A stretch of 64,000 nucleotides of DNA from JAZKIX01 sp040384645 (GTDB lineage: Bacteria; Pseudomonadota; Gammaproteobacteria; Burkholderiales; Burkholderiaceae_D). This document shows, piece by piece, positions 26,174-34,358 of the stretch. The notes under the pieces were generated by a model that saw only the letters and a list, made by a program, of their open reading frames with translations, did no database searches and was not told the origin of the DNA. The translations under genes were made by a program, and so were the position numbers. Every line of letters begins with the position of its first letter. The stretch's first letter is position 1. Where the stretch lies: contig JAZKIX010000069.1 of assembly GCA_040384645.1 (NCBI GenBank), positions 14,756 to 78,755 on the forward strand, read 5' to 3'.

Positions 26174-27580
26174 ATGCTCGCCACCATCGCCCTACTGGCC
26201 ATCGTCACCCTCGATCAAGCCTCGCTGCGCGCCGCCCCGCGCGATGCCGCGCAGCAGCAGGCCGTCTTGTGGCAAGGCGACAGCCTGGAAATCCGCGGCC
26301 AAAAAGCCGACTACCTGCAAGTCTACGATCACCGGCGTGAACGGGCCGGCTATATCAAGGCTTCGCAAGTGCGCTTGGTATCGCTGCAAGCCGACGATGC
26401 GCAAGAAGCCCTGGCCGTGGTGCGCTTCCTGCGTGACACGCCCGGTGCGGAAGCGCTTGGCATTAGCTACACCGCCGCGTTTTTAAAAGCCGCGCCGGCT
26501 AGTGCCATCGGCCCGGAAGCCTTTGACGCGCTCGGCAGCATGGCAGAGCGACTGGCGCGCCGCGCCTCATCGCGTAAGCCCAAGCAAGACGATGGCGTAG
26601 TCGCCGCCCATCTGGAAGTGGTGGCCCAATACGGTGTCAATATCCACGGTTATGAACGTGATGGCCGTATGCGTCTGTGCTACGACGGCGAGGCATTCCG
26701 CCGCGTGCTGGCGCTGAACGCCAGTAATGAGCAAAAAGCCCGCGCCGCGCTGGCACTGACGCGACAAGATTGCATCGACCCCGCCATGCGCCCAAGCGAA
26801 CGTAACAGCCTCGATCTTTGGCGCGCCGAAGTGCTGGACAAGGTCACGCTGACCGACGTACCGGAATATCTAAAAAACCGCTTGCATATGCGCCGCGCTG
26901 GCGTCTGGTCCAGCATCGCCTACCAACGCACGCGCAAAGGCGACGCCGCAGCCGAAGCCGCCGCCCAGCGCGCCCTGCAAGAGCTGGCCGGCGTCAACAA
27001 GACAGAACTCACCGACGAAGACGGCGCCGCCTACAGCGATGCCGCCATGCGCGTCGGCGCCACGCGCTGGGCAGCAGAAACGGCTGTTGCAGCCAAGCCC
27101 GGATTGAATATCGTCACCAGCCCCGGTCAGCCCGGCGAAACCTGTGTCGCCCTGATCGATGCCGCACATCCAGCGCAAAATCCGCTGGTAAAACGTTGTA
27201 GCTATGGCGTGGTATGGACCGCATCGGCTCGAGCCAATGCCGGCAATACCGCTTTGAGTTTGGCGGTGCAACCGATGGATGGCTGGCGCGAGCTTTGGTT
27301 ATTCCACCAAGGTAGCAATGGCTGGATCATCGACGTCTTGCCGCCGGCGATCAGCGATCCCGATCTGGGTTATGTCGAATTTGCCGGTTGGATTCCCGGT
27401 GTCAAAAAGTTGCTGGTCGCACGAGAAGTTAAAGTCGATGGCCGTTTCAAACGCAGCTTCGACGTAGTCAATATGGACAGCTTGCAGGTGGAAAATTCTG
27501 CCGATAAGCCCGGCTCTCTAAACGTCTTTTACAAATGGCAAGATGCCGTGTGGAAGCGGCAATCTGTGATGTTGCGTTAA
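26174..27580 (+). CDS. Exported protein with N-terminal SH3-like region, function unknown
   Basis: The 468-residue product has a short N-terminal hydrophobic segment ('MLATIALLAIVTLDQASLRAA') consistent with export. An SH3-like region follows ('QQQAVLWQGDSLEIRGQKADYLQVYDHRRERAGYIKASQVRL'), then a helical Ala-rich middle and a C-terminal beta-rich part ('GWRELWLFHQGSNGWIIDVLPPAISDPDLGYVEFAGWIPGVKKLLVAREVKVDGRFKRSF'). I do not recognise a named family for the whole protein. The 2-nt spacing from the SPFH gene implies one operon and a shared envelope role. It is GC-rich like its upstream neighbour and is followed by element copy 2. Confidence 0.75.
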   Translation: MLATIALLAIVTLDQASLRAAPRDAAQQQAVLWQGDSLEIRGQKADYLQVYDHRRERAGYIKASQVRLVSLQADDAQEALAVVRFLRDTPGAEALGISYTAAFLKAAPASAIGPEAFDALGSMAERLARRASSRKPKQDDGVVAAHLEVVAQYGVNIHGYERDGRMRLCYDGEAFRRVLALNASNEQKARAALALTRQDCIDPAMRPSERNSLDLWRAEVLDKVTLTDVPEYLKNRLHMRRAGVWSSIAYQRTRKGDAAAEAAAQRALQELAGVNKTELTDEDGAAYSDAAMRVGATRWAAETAVAAKPGLNIVTSPGQPGETCVALIDAAHPAQNPLVKRCSYGVVWTASARANAGNTALSLAVQPMDGWRELWLFHQGSNGWIIDVLPPAISDPDLGYVEFAGWIPGVKKLLVAREVKVDGRFKRSFDVVNMDSLQVENSADKPGSLNVFYKWQDAVWKRQSVMLR

Positions 27581-27644
27581 GGCCGGGGCGTGAAATATGA
27601 GACTGCGAAAAGCAAGGGAAGACAAAATTCTGTTTCAAAGCTGA

Positions 27645-27728
27645 GAAATATACTCACAGGTGTATTTTTAAAGCCGCAATAAATACGTGCGGAAGATGGC
27701 ATATTTTTACTTATACTCCATATATATT
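27645..27728 (+). repeat. Dispersed two-hairpin element, copy 2
   Basis: Hairpin 1 is AAATATAC/GTATTTTT with one mismatch. The linker is GCAATAAATACGTGCGG. A weaker hairpin 2 follows (CATATTT...TATACTCC). It begins 64 nt after the stop of the exported-protein gene and ends 26 nt before the next gene's predicted GTG start. Confidence 0.7.
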
Positions 27729-27753
27729 GTTATTTATTACTTGGAAAACCTCT

Positions 27754-28122
27754 GTGAATGCAGACGACATTGTTTCAACTCCAGCACGTTTGCCTGCTTC
27801 AAACATCTTTGTTCGTGCATGGCGAGGGGAACAAAGTTTGCCGATTGTCTGGTGGGGATTCGGGCTGGCTTCAAGAGCGATATTTGGGGTGCTCGATTCC
27901 AGCTGGGTGCTTCACAACGTTTTTCGAAACAGTGCGATTGCAGCAATTGTTGTGAGCTGCGCCGCACTGCTGACCCGGATTGTTTGGAGCGTCATGGTAT
28001 GGCGCTGTGCACCGAATACCGTAGAAAAAGGGTGGAAGTGGGTAGTGAGAGGATTGGTCATTGCGGGCTGGTTGGGCTTTGCCTTGGTTGTGACACGAGC
28101 AATCGTTTCCGACATGGCGTAA
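27754..28122 (+). CDS. Small integral membrane protein
   Basis: With the GTG start at 27754 the product has 122 residues: an N-terminal soluble stretch with 'IFVRAWRGEQSLPIVWWGFGLASRAIFGV', then membrane segments 'IAAIVVSCAALLTRIVWSVMVW' and 'WVVRGLVIAGWLGFALVVTRAIVSD'. The pattern 'WRGE.SL...WW.FG' recalls many small proteobacterial membrane proteins of unknown function. A TTG/ATG start further upstream is possible but would run into the repeat element. It stands alone before the cobalamin riboswitch. Confidence 0.65.
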   Translation: MNADDIVSTPARLPASNIFVRAWRGEQSLPIVWWGFGLASRAIFGVLDSSWVLHNVFRNSAIAAIVVSCAALLTRIVWSVMVWRCAPNTVEKGWKWVVRGLVIAGWLGFALVVTRAIVSDMA

Positions 28123-28235
28123 CGCAAAAAATCTGCTTAAGCGCCTATTGTTGGCGCCGCAGGCGATACCGATTTGACGATTGTTGACCATTGTTAATCG
28201 CAGTAAGTTTGGCAAATATAGGTACAATGTCGGCG

Positions 28236-28499
28236 TTTTGGTGCTCGTGGACAATTCTTTTGGCCACAGTTAAACGGGAAACACGGCATCGGTGAAGCTT
28301 TCAAGACGCTCTCATCGGCCAACGTGTGCTGCCCCCGCAACGGTAAAACAAGCGTTTATAGAATTCAAAAATTTTGCGTCGCAATGCGCGGCTGAACAGG
28401 ATTTTTGCAATCGTATCGACAAACGATCTCGCTATCCACTGTGCCTGTTGCATGGGAAGGAGAGATGGTTTTGCTTGTTAGCCCGGATACCGGCCAAGA
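28236..28499 (+). ncRNA. Cobalamin riboswitch
   Basis: The region contains the conserved blocks of the adenosylcobalamin riboswitch in order: GGTGCTCGTG, TTAAACGGGAA, CATCGGTG, GCTGCCCCCGCAACGGTAA (28327-28346), CCACTGTGC, CATGGGAAGG and the B12 box AGCCCGGATACCGGCC (28480-28495). It lies about 160 nt upstream of a BtuB-like receptor gene on the same strand. Binding of a cobalamin should repress that gene. The exact expression platform was not resolved. Confidence 0.95.
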
Positions 28500-28656
28500 T
28501 AGGTGGAAGTGTGCGAACGGGGCGTTTCGCGATCACGGATCGTGGCTGCTTGTGTCGCATGCATGGCCCATTCGTTTTCAATGAACCTCATCGCATCTTC
28601 CTTTGATTTCGACCTGCGGGGACGCAGGCCGGACGGTTCCTACTTGAAACGATCTC

Positions 28657-30633
28657 ATGACTTTGTTGACCTCACGCCGCGCCTTGCCGGCTTTCCAGCC
28701 GCTGTTGCTGGCTTCTCTTTTATCGGCCAGCTTTGCCCCGGCGCTGGCGCAAACTGACACCGGCACCTTGCCGCTGGTAGTGGTCACCGCCTCGCGTTTT
28801 GCCAGCGATGCAGCCGATATGCCGATTGCCGCCAGCGTGATTACGGCACAAGACATCCGCGCTTCCGGCATCGATAATGTCAACCAGGCGATTCGCCAGA
28901 TCGGCGGCGTATATGGTCGCCAGAGCAGTTACGGCACCCAGGATTTCGATCTCGACTTGCGTGGTTTCGGCACCAATAGCAGCCAGAATCTGGTGGTCTT
29001 GGTCGACGGCGTGCGCTTGTCGGAAAATGAACTCTCCACCGCCTCGCTGTCATCGATTCCTATCGACACCGTCGAGCGCATCGAAATCATGCGTGGCGGC
29101 AGCAGCGTCTTGTACGGCGACGGCGCTACCGGCGGCGTGATCCAGGTCATCACCAAGCGCCCAAAAAACAATGTCACACAGGGCTCGGTCACGGCGGAAG
29201 TGGGCCAGTTTAATCACCGCGCCTTGCGCGCCTCGGTTGCCAAAGCATGGGATGGTTTTGCCATTGATGCACACATTAGCAAGATAGAAGCAGATAACTT
29301 CCGCGACAACAATAAAGTCGATCAAGAAAATTTCAGCGGCGGTGCGCAATGGTCGGGCAAAGACACGCGCGCCGGCCTGCGGGTCGATGTGGCGCGCCAA
29401 AAATCCGGCTTTGCCGGCGCCCTGTCGCTGGTGCAATTCGAGGCCAATCCGCAGCAAACTTTAAGCCCGAAAAATTTCGGCAATATCGACACCAACCGCA
29501 TCACCGCATTTGCTGAACACAATATGGGCGCGTTGTCGCTGGCGGCTGAATTGTCGCATCGCGAACGAAAGTCGGGCGCGGCGTATTTTTCCGATAGCTA
29601 CGGCGATTCGATCTCGACCTATAGCGGCAAACAAACCCAATTTTCGCCACGCCTGCGCTATGTCAATGCGTTTGGCGCGGTCGCCAACGAGTTGGTCGCC
29701 GGCGTCGATTTGATACGCTGGAATCGCGTCACCGACAGCAGTTATTCGCAAGCCGATACCTCGCAAACGTCCAAGGCGCTCTATCTGCGCGATGAAGTGC
29801 GCTTCGGTGCGGCGCGGCTCGCGCTGGGCGCGCGGCATGAGAAATTCGACAAGGATTCCATCGATCCTGCGCCGTATTCCACCGCCACTTACGAAACTTC
29901 GCAATCGCTCAACGCGTGGGAATTACAAGGCAGTTTTGCCGCCACGCCATTGATCGAACTGTTCGCCAAAGCCGGCCAAAGCTACCGTGTCGCCAACGCC
30001 GATGAAAACGGCTATACCGTGGTGCCGAATGAGCCGATCAAGCCACAGTTGTCGCATGACCTGGAACTGGGCCTGAGCGTTGGCAATACTGCGCAAAAAG
30101 TAACGGCGCGCGTCTTCCGCCATCGCCTACGCGATGAAATTTATTACGACCCGACCGCCAACGGCGGCTATGGCGCCAATACCAATCTCGACCCGACGCG
30201 GCGTCAAGGGCTAGAACTCAGTGCCTATGCCAAATTGGCAGAGGCGGTCGCGGTATCGGCCACCCTGCAACACGTCAGCGCCACCTTTGTCGATGGCCCT
30301 AACACCGGCCGCGAAATGGTGATGGTGCCAAAGAACACGATGACCCTCGGCCTGAACTGGAAACCGAGCGACAGCCAGAGCGTGTTCGTCAGCGCGCAAT
30401 GGGCCGATGCCCAACGCTACGGCGGCGATTTTGCCAATCAGTGCGGCGCTGAAATCCCTGCTTTCGCCAGCTTGGATGCACGCTACGCCAATCGTTTCGG
30501 CGCATGGGAAGTGGCGGTCAGCGGTACCAACCTGACTGACAAGAATTATTTCAGCAATGCGTATGGTTGCAAGTCCGGGATTTATCCAAGCGCCGGCCGG
30601 CAGTTGAAATTGTCGGCGCGGGTTGAGTTTTAA
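28657..30633 (+). CDS. btuB: TonB-dependent cobalamin receptor (BtuB-like)
   Basis: An outer-membrane, TonB-dependent receptor, probably for cobalamin or cobinamides. The 658-residue product has a signal peptide ('LASLLSASFAPALAQ'), a TonB-box-like 'LPLVVVTASR', and the plug domain 'MPIAASVITAQDIRASGIDNVNQAIRQIGGVYGRQ'...'RIEIMRGGSSVLYGDGATGGVIQVITKR'. A 22-strand barrel ends 'GRQLKLSARVEF' with the terminal Phe. The cobalamin riboswitch directly upstream and the btuC/btuD/cob genes downstream fix the substrate class. Substrate detail (cobalamin or cobinamide) is not visible. Confidence 0.93.
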   Translation: MTLLTSRRALPAFQPLLLASLLSASFAPALAQTDTGTLPLVVVTASRFASDAADMPIAASVITAQDIRASGIDNVNQAIRQIGGVYGRQSSYGTQDFDLDLRGFGTNSSQNLVVLVDGVRLSENELSTASLSSIPIDTVERIEIMRGGSSVLYGDGATGGVIQVITKRPKNNVTQGSVTAEVGQFNHRALRASVAKAWDGFAIDAHISKIEADNFRDNNKVDQENFSGGAQWSGKDTRAGLRVDVARQKSGFAGALSLVQFEANPQQTLSPKNFGNIDTNRITAFAEHNMGALSLAAELSHRERKSGAAYFSDSYGDSISTYSGKQTQFSPRLRYVNAFGAVANELVAGVDLIRWNRVTDSSYSQADTSQTSKALYLRDEVRFGAARLALGARHEKFDKDSIDPAPYSTATYETSQSLNAWELQGSFAATPLIELFAKAGQSYRVANADENGYTVVPNEPIKPQLSHDLELGLSVGNTAQKVTARVFRHRLRDEIYYDPTANGGYGANTNLDPTRRQGLELSAYAKLAEAVAVSATLQHVSATFVDGPNTGREMVMVPKNTMTLGLNWKPSDSQSVFVSAQWADAQRYGGDFANQCGAEIPAFASLDARYANRFGAWEVAVSGTNLTDKNYFSNAYGCKSGIYPSAGRQLKLSARVEF

Positions 30634-30710
30634 GGCACACTTGGTCCTTTAAATGCATTGTGATGACAGTCAATGCGTCTCCGAGGGAGTCGTATTGATT
30701 GTCTGGGGGT

Positions 30711-30800
30711 AAAATAATACACGGGGGTGTATTATTTTATGCCCAATAGATACGTGCGGGGTGATAGGTATTATTGGTGATACTCCCTATATTTGTGCAA
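30711..30800 (+). repeat. Dispersed two-hairpin element, copy 3
   Basis: Hairpin 1 is AAAATAATAC/GTATTATTTT, changed on both arms relative to other copies while keeping pairing. The linker is CCCAATAGATACGTGCGGGG. Hairpin 2 is GGTAT...ATACTCC. It begins 78 nt after the btuB stop, in the same orientation, and is followed by an extra shared module (30804-30874). Confidence 0.78.
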
Positions 30801-30803
30801 TAG

Positions 30804-30874
30804 AGTAGTTAATTGTTTCATTGGCTTTGATTGTTTTGCCTCTGTCTGAACCAAGCCGGGTTTCGCCCCGGCAG
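30804..30874 (+). repeat. Accessory module following element copy 3
   Basis: Contains TTAATTGTTTCATTGGCTTTGA and, further on, a CCGGG-TTTCG-CCCCGG hairpin. The same arrangement, with TTAATTGTTTGATTGG and CGGGGTGTCGCCCGG, follows element copy 7 at 57210-57266. The other five copies lack it. Confidence 0.55.
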
Positions 30875-31117
30875 GCGAGTACCTTCTTTTACTTCGCCAC
30901 GTTGCACGCCGCAAAATAAGGTACCAAGAAAAGGCGACCGCAAGACTTGCCCTGCGGGTGCTGTCGCTTTCGCTCCCTCTGCCCGCTTGCGGGAGAGGGC
31001 TGGGGAGAGGGTTTTAAGTGCTCGACTAGCATCAGATAATTTTTTACTACGCCACGGACCGACCGAAACCTATCCGTTTCCTTGCAGGGCGCCCCGACTG
31101 CCCTTTTGAAAAGGGCA
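30851..31117 (+). repeat. Composite of common proteobacterial intergenic repeats
   Basis: The sequence GGGTTTCGCCCCGGCAGGCGAG, then 'CTTCTTTTACTTCGCCA', 'AAGAAAAGGCGACC' and 'CTCCCTCTGCCCGCTTGCGGG' followed by AGAGGGCTGGGGAGAGGG resembles the intergenic repeats found in many beta- and gammaproteobacteria. That identification is from memory of such repeats. The copies here are degenerate. No gene is seen in this 480-nt gap between btuB and btuC. Confidence 0.6.
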
Positions 31118-31119
31118 GT
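31097..31119 (+). promoter_or_regulatory. Perfect 11-bp inverted repeat over the btuC start region
   Basis: ACTGCCCTTTT and AAAAGGGCAGT flank a single G. The right arm covers the AAGGG ribosome binding site and the first two bases of the GTG start of btuC, so folding of the RNA would hide the start. It may instead be the end of the adjacent repeat or a terminator-like stem. Confidence 0.5.
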
Positions 31120-32182
31120 GAAAAACATTCAAACCTCAAAAATTCTCTTGTCACCCAATCCAACACATCCTCTAACCGCCCACCACCGCGCCACCCTGAT
31201 CCTGCTCACATTAGGATCGTTGGCGCTGGCGGCGATATTGCTGTCCTGCATGGTCGGCTCGGTCACGATTCCTCTATCCGATTTCCCGGCCGCTTTGTCG
31301 CAGCTATTGCATAACAAACCTGATTCGTTAGCCGCCAGCTTGCTCGACTTGCGGCTCGGTCGAGCGCTGTCGGCCTTTTCAACCGGCGCGGCGCTGGCAT
31401 TGGCCGGTGTGATGATGCAGGCGCTGCTGCGCAATCCGCTGGCCGACCCATATGTGCTGGGCATATCCAGCGGCGCGGCAGTTGGGGCGCTGGGCGCGAT
31501 GTTGCTGACGATGACGGTGTGGGTGGTCGATGCGGCGGCATTTGGCGGCGCGCTGGCGGTGGCGCTGTTGTTATACGGTTTGGCGCGGCGTGATTTTCGG
31601 GGCGGGCTGGCGCAGAACGGCGGATCGTCGCTACTGCTGCTGACCGGCGTGATCGTGGCGTCGGGGTGCATGGCGCTGGTCAGCCTGATGTTGTCGATTG
31701 CGCCGGAAGGGCGCTTGCGCGGCATGGTGTTTTGGATGATCGGCGACTTGTCGGCCACCACCCTGCGCTGGTTGCCGTGGCTGGTGTTGATCGCGGCATT
31801 GGTCTTTGCGCAAAAGGTGGCGCGCTCGATCAATGTGATGGCCTTGCATGCCGAAGCGGCGCTCACGCTGGGGGTGCGGGTCGGTGCCTTGCGGCGCGGC
31901 TTGTTTGGTTTTGCCGCACTTTTGACGGCAGGTGCTGTGACCAGCGCCGGCAGTATCGGCTTTGTCGGCTTGATCGTGCCGCATGCCTGCCGCTTCGCGC
32001 TGGGGCCGGATCATCGGCTGTTATTGCCAGCCGCCACCTTGGTCGGCGGCGCTTTCCTGGTACTGGCCGATACCGTGGCGCGCACGGTGGTGGCGCCGCA
32101 GCAATTGCCGGTCGGTGTGATTACTTCGTTGATCGGGGTGCCGGTTTTCCTGTATCAATTGCACCGGCTGCATCGGAAATGA
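31118..32182 (+). CDS. btuC: Cobalamin ABC transporter permease BtuC
   Basis: An inner-membrane permease of the FecCD/BtuC family, about 354 residues with about ten helices. It shows 'LDLRLGRALSAFSTGAALALAGVMMQALLRNPLADPYVLGISSGAAVGAL', the family's signature around the coupling region, and 'TSAGSIGFVGLIVPHACRFALGPDHRLLLPAATLVGGAFLVLADTVART'. I prefer GTG 31118 (AAAAGGG just upstream) over the upstream TTG 31082. With btuD it forms the importer for corrinoid delivered by the receptor. No periplasmic binding protein gene (btuF) is present in the window. Confidence 0.9.
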   Translation: MKNIQTSKILLSPNPTHPLTAHHRATLILLTLGSLALAAILLSCMVGSVTIPLSDFPAALSQLLHNKPDSLAASLLDLRLGRALSAFSTGAALALAGVMMQALLRNPLADPYVLGISSGAAVGALGAMLLTMTVWVVDAAAFGGALAVALLLYGLARRDFRGGLAQNGGSSLLLLTGVIVASGCMALVSLMLSIAPEGRLRGMVFWMIGDLSATTLRWLPWLVLIAALVFAQKVARSINVMALHAEAALTLGVRVGALRRGLFGFAALLTAGAVTSAGSIGFVGLIVPHACRFALGPDHRLLLPAATLVGGAFLVLADTVARTVVAPQQLPVGVITSLIGVPVFLYQLHRLHRK

Positions 32183-32209
32183 TGTTGCGCAAGCCGACAC
32201 GAGGACGAT

Positions 32210-32333
32210 TTTTGTCCACGAACGTCGCGCAAGTCACGAAAAAATCGAAACAACATTCGATGCAATCTGCCTTTCCTCGACGGTGAATGTTTTAGGTTCT
32301 GTTTCGTGCTTTTCGTGTTTTTCGTGGACAAAA
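32210..32333. repeat. Inverted-repeat element between btuC and btuD
   Basis: TTTTGTCCACGAA (32210-32222) and TTCGTGGACAAAA (32321-32333) are exact 13-bp inverted repeats enclosing 98 nt rich in TTTCGTG and CACGAAA. This resembles small palindromic intergenic elements of proteobacteria. It separates btuC from btuD by 178 nt. Confidence 0.55.
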
Positions 32334-32360
32334 TAGATTTTTAAAATCAATGATGACCTG

Positions 32361-33131
32361 ATGCATACCATCCAATTACAACTACGCATCGACAACCGGC
32401 TGCTGGTCGATCGGCTCGACTGGCAAATCGAGCCCGGCCAATGCTGGTGCGTGATCGGCCGCAATGGCGTCGGCAAAAGTACCTTGCTGCGCACCTTGGC
32501 CGGTCTGCGCTTGCCCGATGCCGGCCGCATCGAACTCGGCGGCAAGGCGCTGGCCGATTGGCCCTTGGCGGCGCTGGCGCGGCAGCGCGCTTTTTTGCCG
32601 CAGGCGCGCAACGATGCTTTTGCCTACCGCGCCATCGAGACCGTATTGAGCGCGCGCCATCCCTACGCCGATCAGCGCTATTGGGAAGGCAGCGACGACC
32701 ACGTGGCGGCGCTGGCTGCCTTGGACGCGATGGAAGTGCTGGAGTTGGCCGAGCGCGATGTGCGCACGCTGTCCGGCGGCGAACGCCAGCGTGTCGCGAT
32801 TGCCGCCTTGCTGGCGCAAGATACGCCGCTGCTCTTGTTGGACGAACCAGCCAACGCGCTCGACCTGGCGCATCAAGTCAGCGTCATGGCATTGCTGGCA
32901 AAGTTATGCCGCGAGCAGGGCAAGGCCGTGGTCATGATCGGCCACGACCTCAACCTGGCGCATGGCGTCGCCAGCCACGCCTTGCTCTTGATGGGCGATG
33001 GCCGCTGGCAAGCCGGGCCGGTGGCAGAAGTGATGCAAGCCGATATCCTGAGCCGCACTTTAGGCCATCCAATTGAAACCGTGACACACGGTAACCGTAC
33101 CCTTTTTATAGCAGGCGAAAATCCGATATGA
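32361..33131 (+). CDS. btuD: Cobalamin ABC transporter ATPase BtuD
   Basis: The ATP-binding subunit partnering with BtuC. The 256-residue product has Walker A 'GRNGVGKST', Q-loop 'RQRAFLPQ', ABC signature 'LSGGERQRVAIAALLAQ', Walker B 'LLLLDEPANALD' and the H-loop in 'VVMIGHDLNLA'. It overlaps cobO by 4 nt (ATGA), so transport and adenosylation enzymes are co-translated. Confidence 0.93.
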   Translation: MHTIQLQLRIDNRLLVDRLDWQIEPGQCWCVIGRNGVGKSTLLRTLAGLRLPDAGRIELGGKALADWPLAALARQRAFLPQARNDAFAYRAIETVLSARHPYADQRYWEGSDDHVAALAALDAMEVLELAERDVRTLSGGERQRVAIAALLAQDTPLLLLDEPANALDLAHQVSVMALLAKLCREQGKAVVMIGHDLNLAHGVASHALLLMGDGRWQAGPVAEVMQADILSRTLGHPIETVTHGNRTLFIAGENPI

Positions 33132-33769
33132 CTCAAGAAAATACCGCAGAAAATACCAGCAACGCTAACGCTGCGATCAACGAACGGCACCGCATCCGCA
33201 TGGAACGTAAGAAAGCCCTGATCGATGCAAATATCGCCCAGGCGCAGCGCGAAACCGGCGTCATCGTGGTTAATACAGGCAATGGCAAGGGCAAGAGTTC
33301 CAGCGGATTCGGCATGGCGATTCGCGCCATGGGACATGGCATGAAGGTCGGTATCGTGCAATTCATCAAGGGTGCGATGTCGACTGGCGAAGAGCAATTC
33401 CTGCGCCGCTTTCCCGACGAAGTCAGCTTCCACGCGATGGGTGAGGGTTATACCTGGGAGACCCAGGACCGCGCCCGCGATATCGAAAAAGCCGAAGCTG
33501 CATGGGAACAAGGTAAGCTGTTTTTAAGCGATCCAGCCATCGGTCTGGTGGTGTTCGATGAACTCAATATCGCGCTCAAATACAACTACCTCGATGTGCA
33601 TAAAATTATCGCCGATCTGGAAGCGCGGCCGCTGATGCAACACGTCGTGATCACCGGTCGCGGCGCACCGCCCGAGCTGATCGAGATCGCCGATACCGTG
33701 ACCGACATGCAAGTGGTCAAGCATGCCTATGCCGCCGGTATCATGGCGCAGGCGGGCGTGGAGTGGTAA
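33128..33769 (+). CDS. cobO: Cob(I)yrinic acid a,c-diamide adenosyltransferase CobO
   Basis: Transfers the adenosyl group from ATP to cob(I)alamin or cobinamide (CobO/BtuR/CobA type). The 213-residue product has the P-loop 'VVNTGNGKGKSSSGFGMAIRAMGHGMKVGIVQFIKG', 'YTWETQDRARD', 'GLVVFDELNIALKYNYLDVHKII' and 'HVVITGRGAPPELIEIADTVTDMQVVKHAYAAGI', all typical. It lies between btuD (overlap) and cobU (4-nt gap). Confidence 0.96.
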   Translation: MTQENTAENTSNANAAINERHRIRMERKKALIDANIAQAQRETGVIVVNTGNGKGKSSSGFGMAIRAMGHGMKVGIVQFIKGAMSTGEEQFLRRFPDEVSFHAMGEGYTWETQDRARDIEKAEAAWEQGKLFLSDPAIGLVVFDELNIALKYNYLDVHKIIADLEARPLMQHVVITGRGAPPELIEIADTVTDMQVVKHAYAAGIMAQAGVEW

Positions 33770-33773
33770 TGCC

Positions 33774-34358
33774 ATGAGCGATATAGCCAGCCATGTGGCG
33801 CCACCAATCGTGCGCACCCTGATCCTGGGCGGCGCCCGTTCCGGCAAAAGCGCGCATGCCGAACAACTGGCCGCCGCATCTGGCAAGGATGTGATTTACC
33901 TCGCCACCGCAAGAGCCGGCGATGCCGAAATGAGCGCGCGCATCGCGCATCACCGGCGCCAGCGCCCGGCCTATTGGCGCACCATCGAAGAACCGCTCGC
34001 GCTCGGCCACGCCTTGACCCAATGGTGCGGGCCGCAGCGCGTGGTGCTGGTCGATTGCCTGACCCTGTGGCTGACCAATTTGCTGTTTATTGACGGCCAG
34101 GGATATCCCGATGTGGGCGAGATTAGGCCGCCGCCATGCTTCGCCAAGCAGCGCGACATTTTTCTCGATGCACTGGATCAGGCGCAAGGCGACATCATCC
34201 TGGTGTCGAATGAAGTCGGCATGGGCGTGGTGCCGTTTGGTGCAGTGTCGCGTTGGTTTGCCGATGAAGCAGGGCGCTTGAACCAAGCCGTGGCAGCGCG
34301 GTGCGAGCGGGCGATCCTGGTCGCGGCCGGTCTGCCTCTGGTGTTGAAAGGCGGCTGA
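33774..34358 (+). CDS. cobU: Adenosylcobinamide kinase / adenosylcobinamide-phosphate guanylyltransferase
   Basis: The bifunctional CobU/CobP enzyme phosphorylates adenosylcobinamide and adds GMP during nucleotide-loop assembly. The 194-residue product has Walker A 'LILGGARSGKSAHAEQLA', 'ARIAHHRRQRPAYWRTIEEPLAL' (the HxxRR-type motif), 'VLVDCLTLWLTNLL' and 'IILVSNEVGMGVVPFGAVSRWFADEAGRLNQAVA'. ATG 33774 is 4 nt after cobO. The end overlaps cbiB (TGATG). Confidence 0.95.
   Translation: MSDIASHVAPPIVRTLILGGARSGKSAHAEQLAAASGKDVIYLATARAGDAEMSARIAHHRRQRPAYWRTIEEPLALGHALTQWCGPQRVVLVDCLTLWLTNLLFIDGQGYPDVGEIRPPPCFAKQRDIFLDALDQAQGDIILVSNEVGMGVVPFGAVSRWFADEAGRLNQAVAARCERAILVAAGLPLVLKGG

Noticed and set aside
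27687..28187. A longer overlapping frame with many Cys and Arg residues
   Set aside because: It is an out-of-frame reading of the small membrane protein and the region before the riboswitch; its composition is unlike a protein.
30831..31109. A 92-residue frame in the btuB-btuC gap
   Set aside because: It runs through common non-coding intergenic repeats and has no protein-like features.
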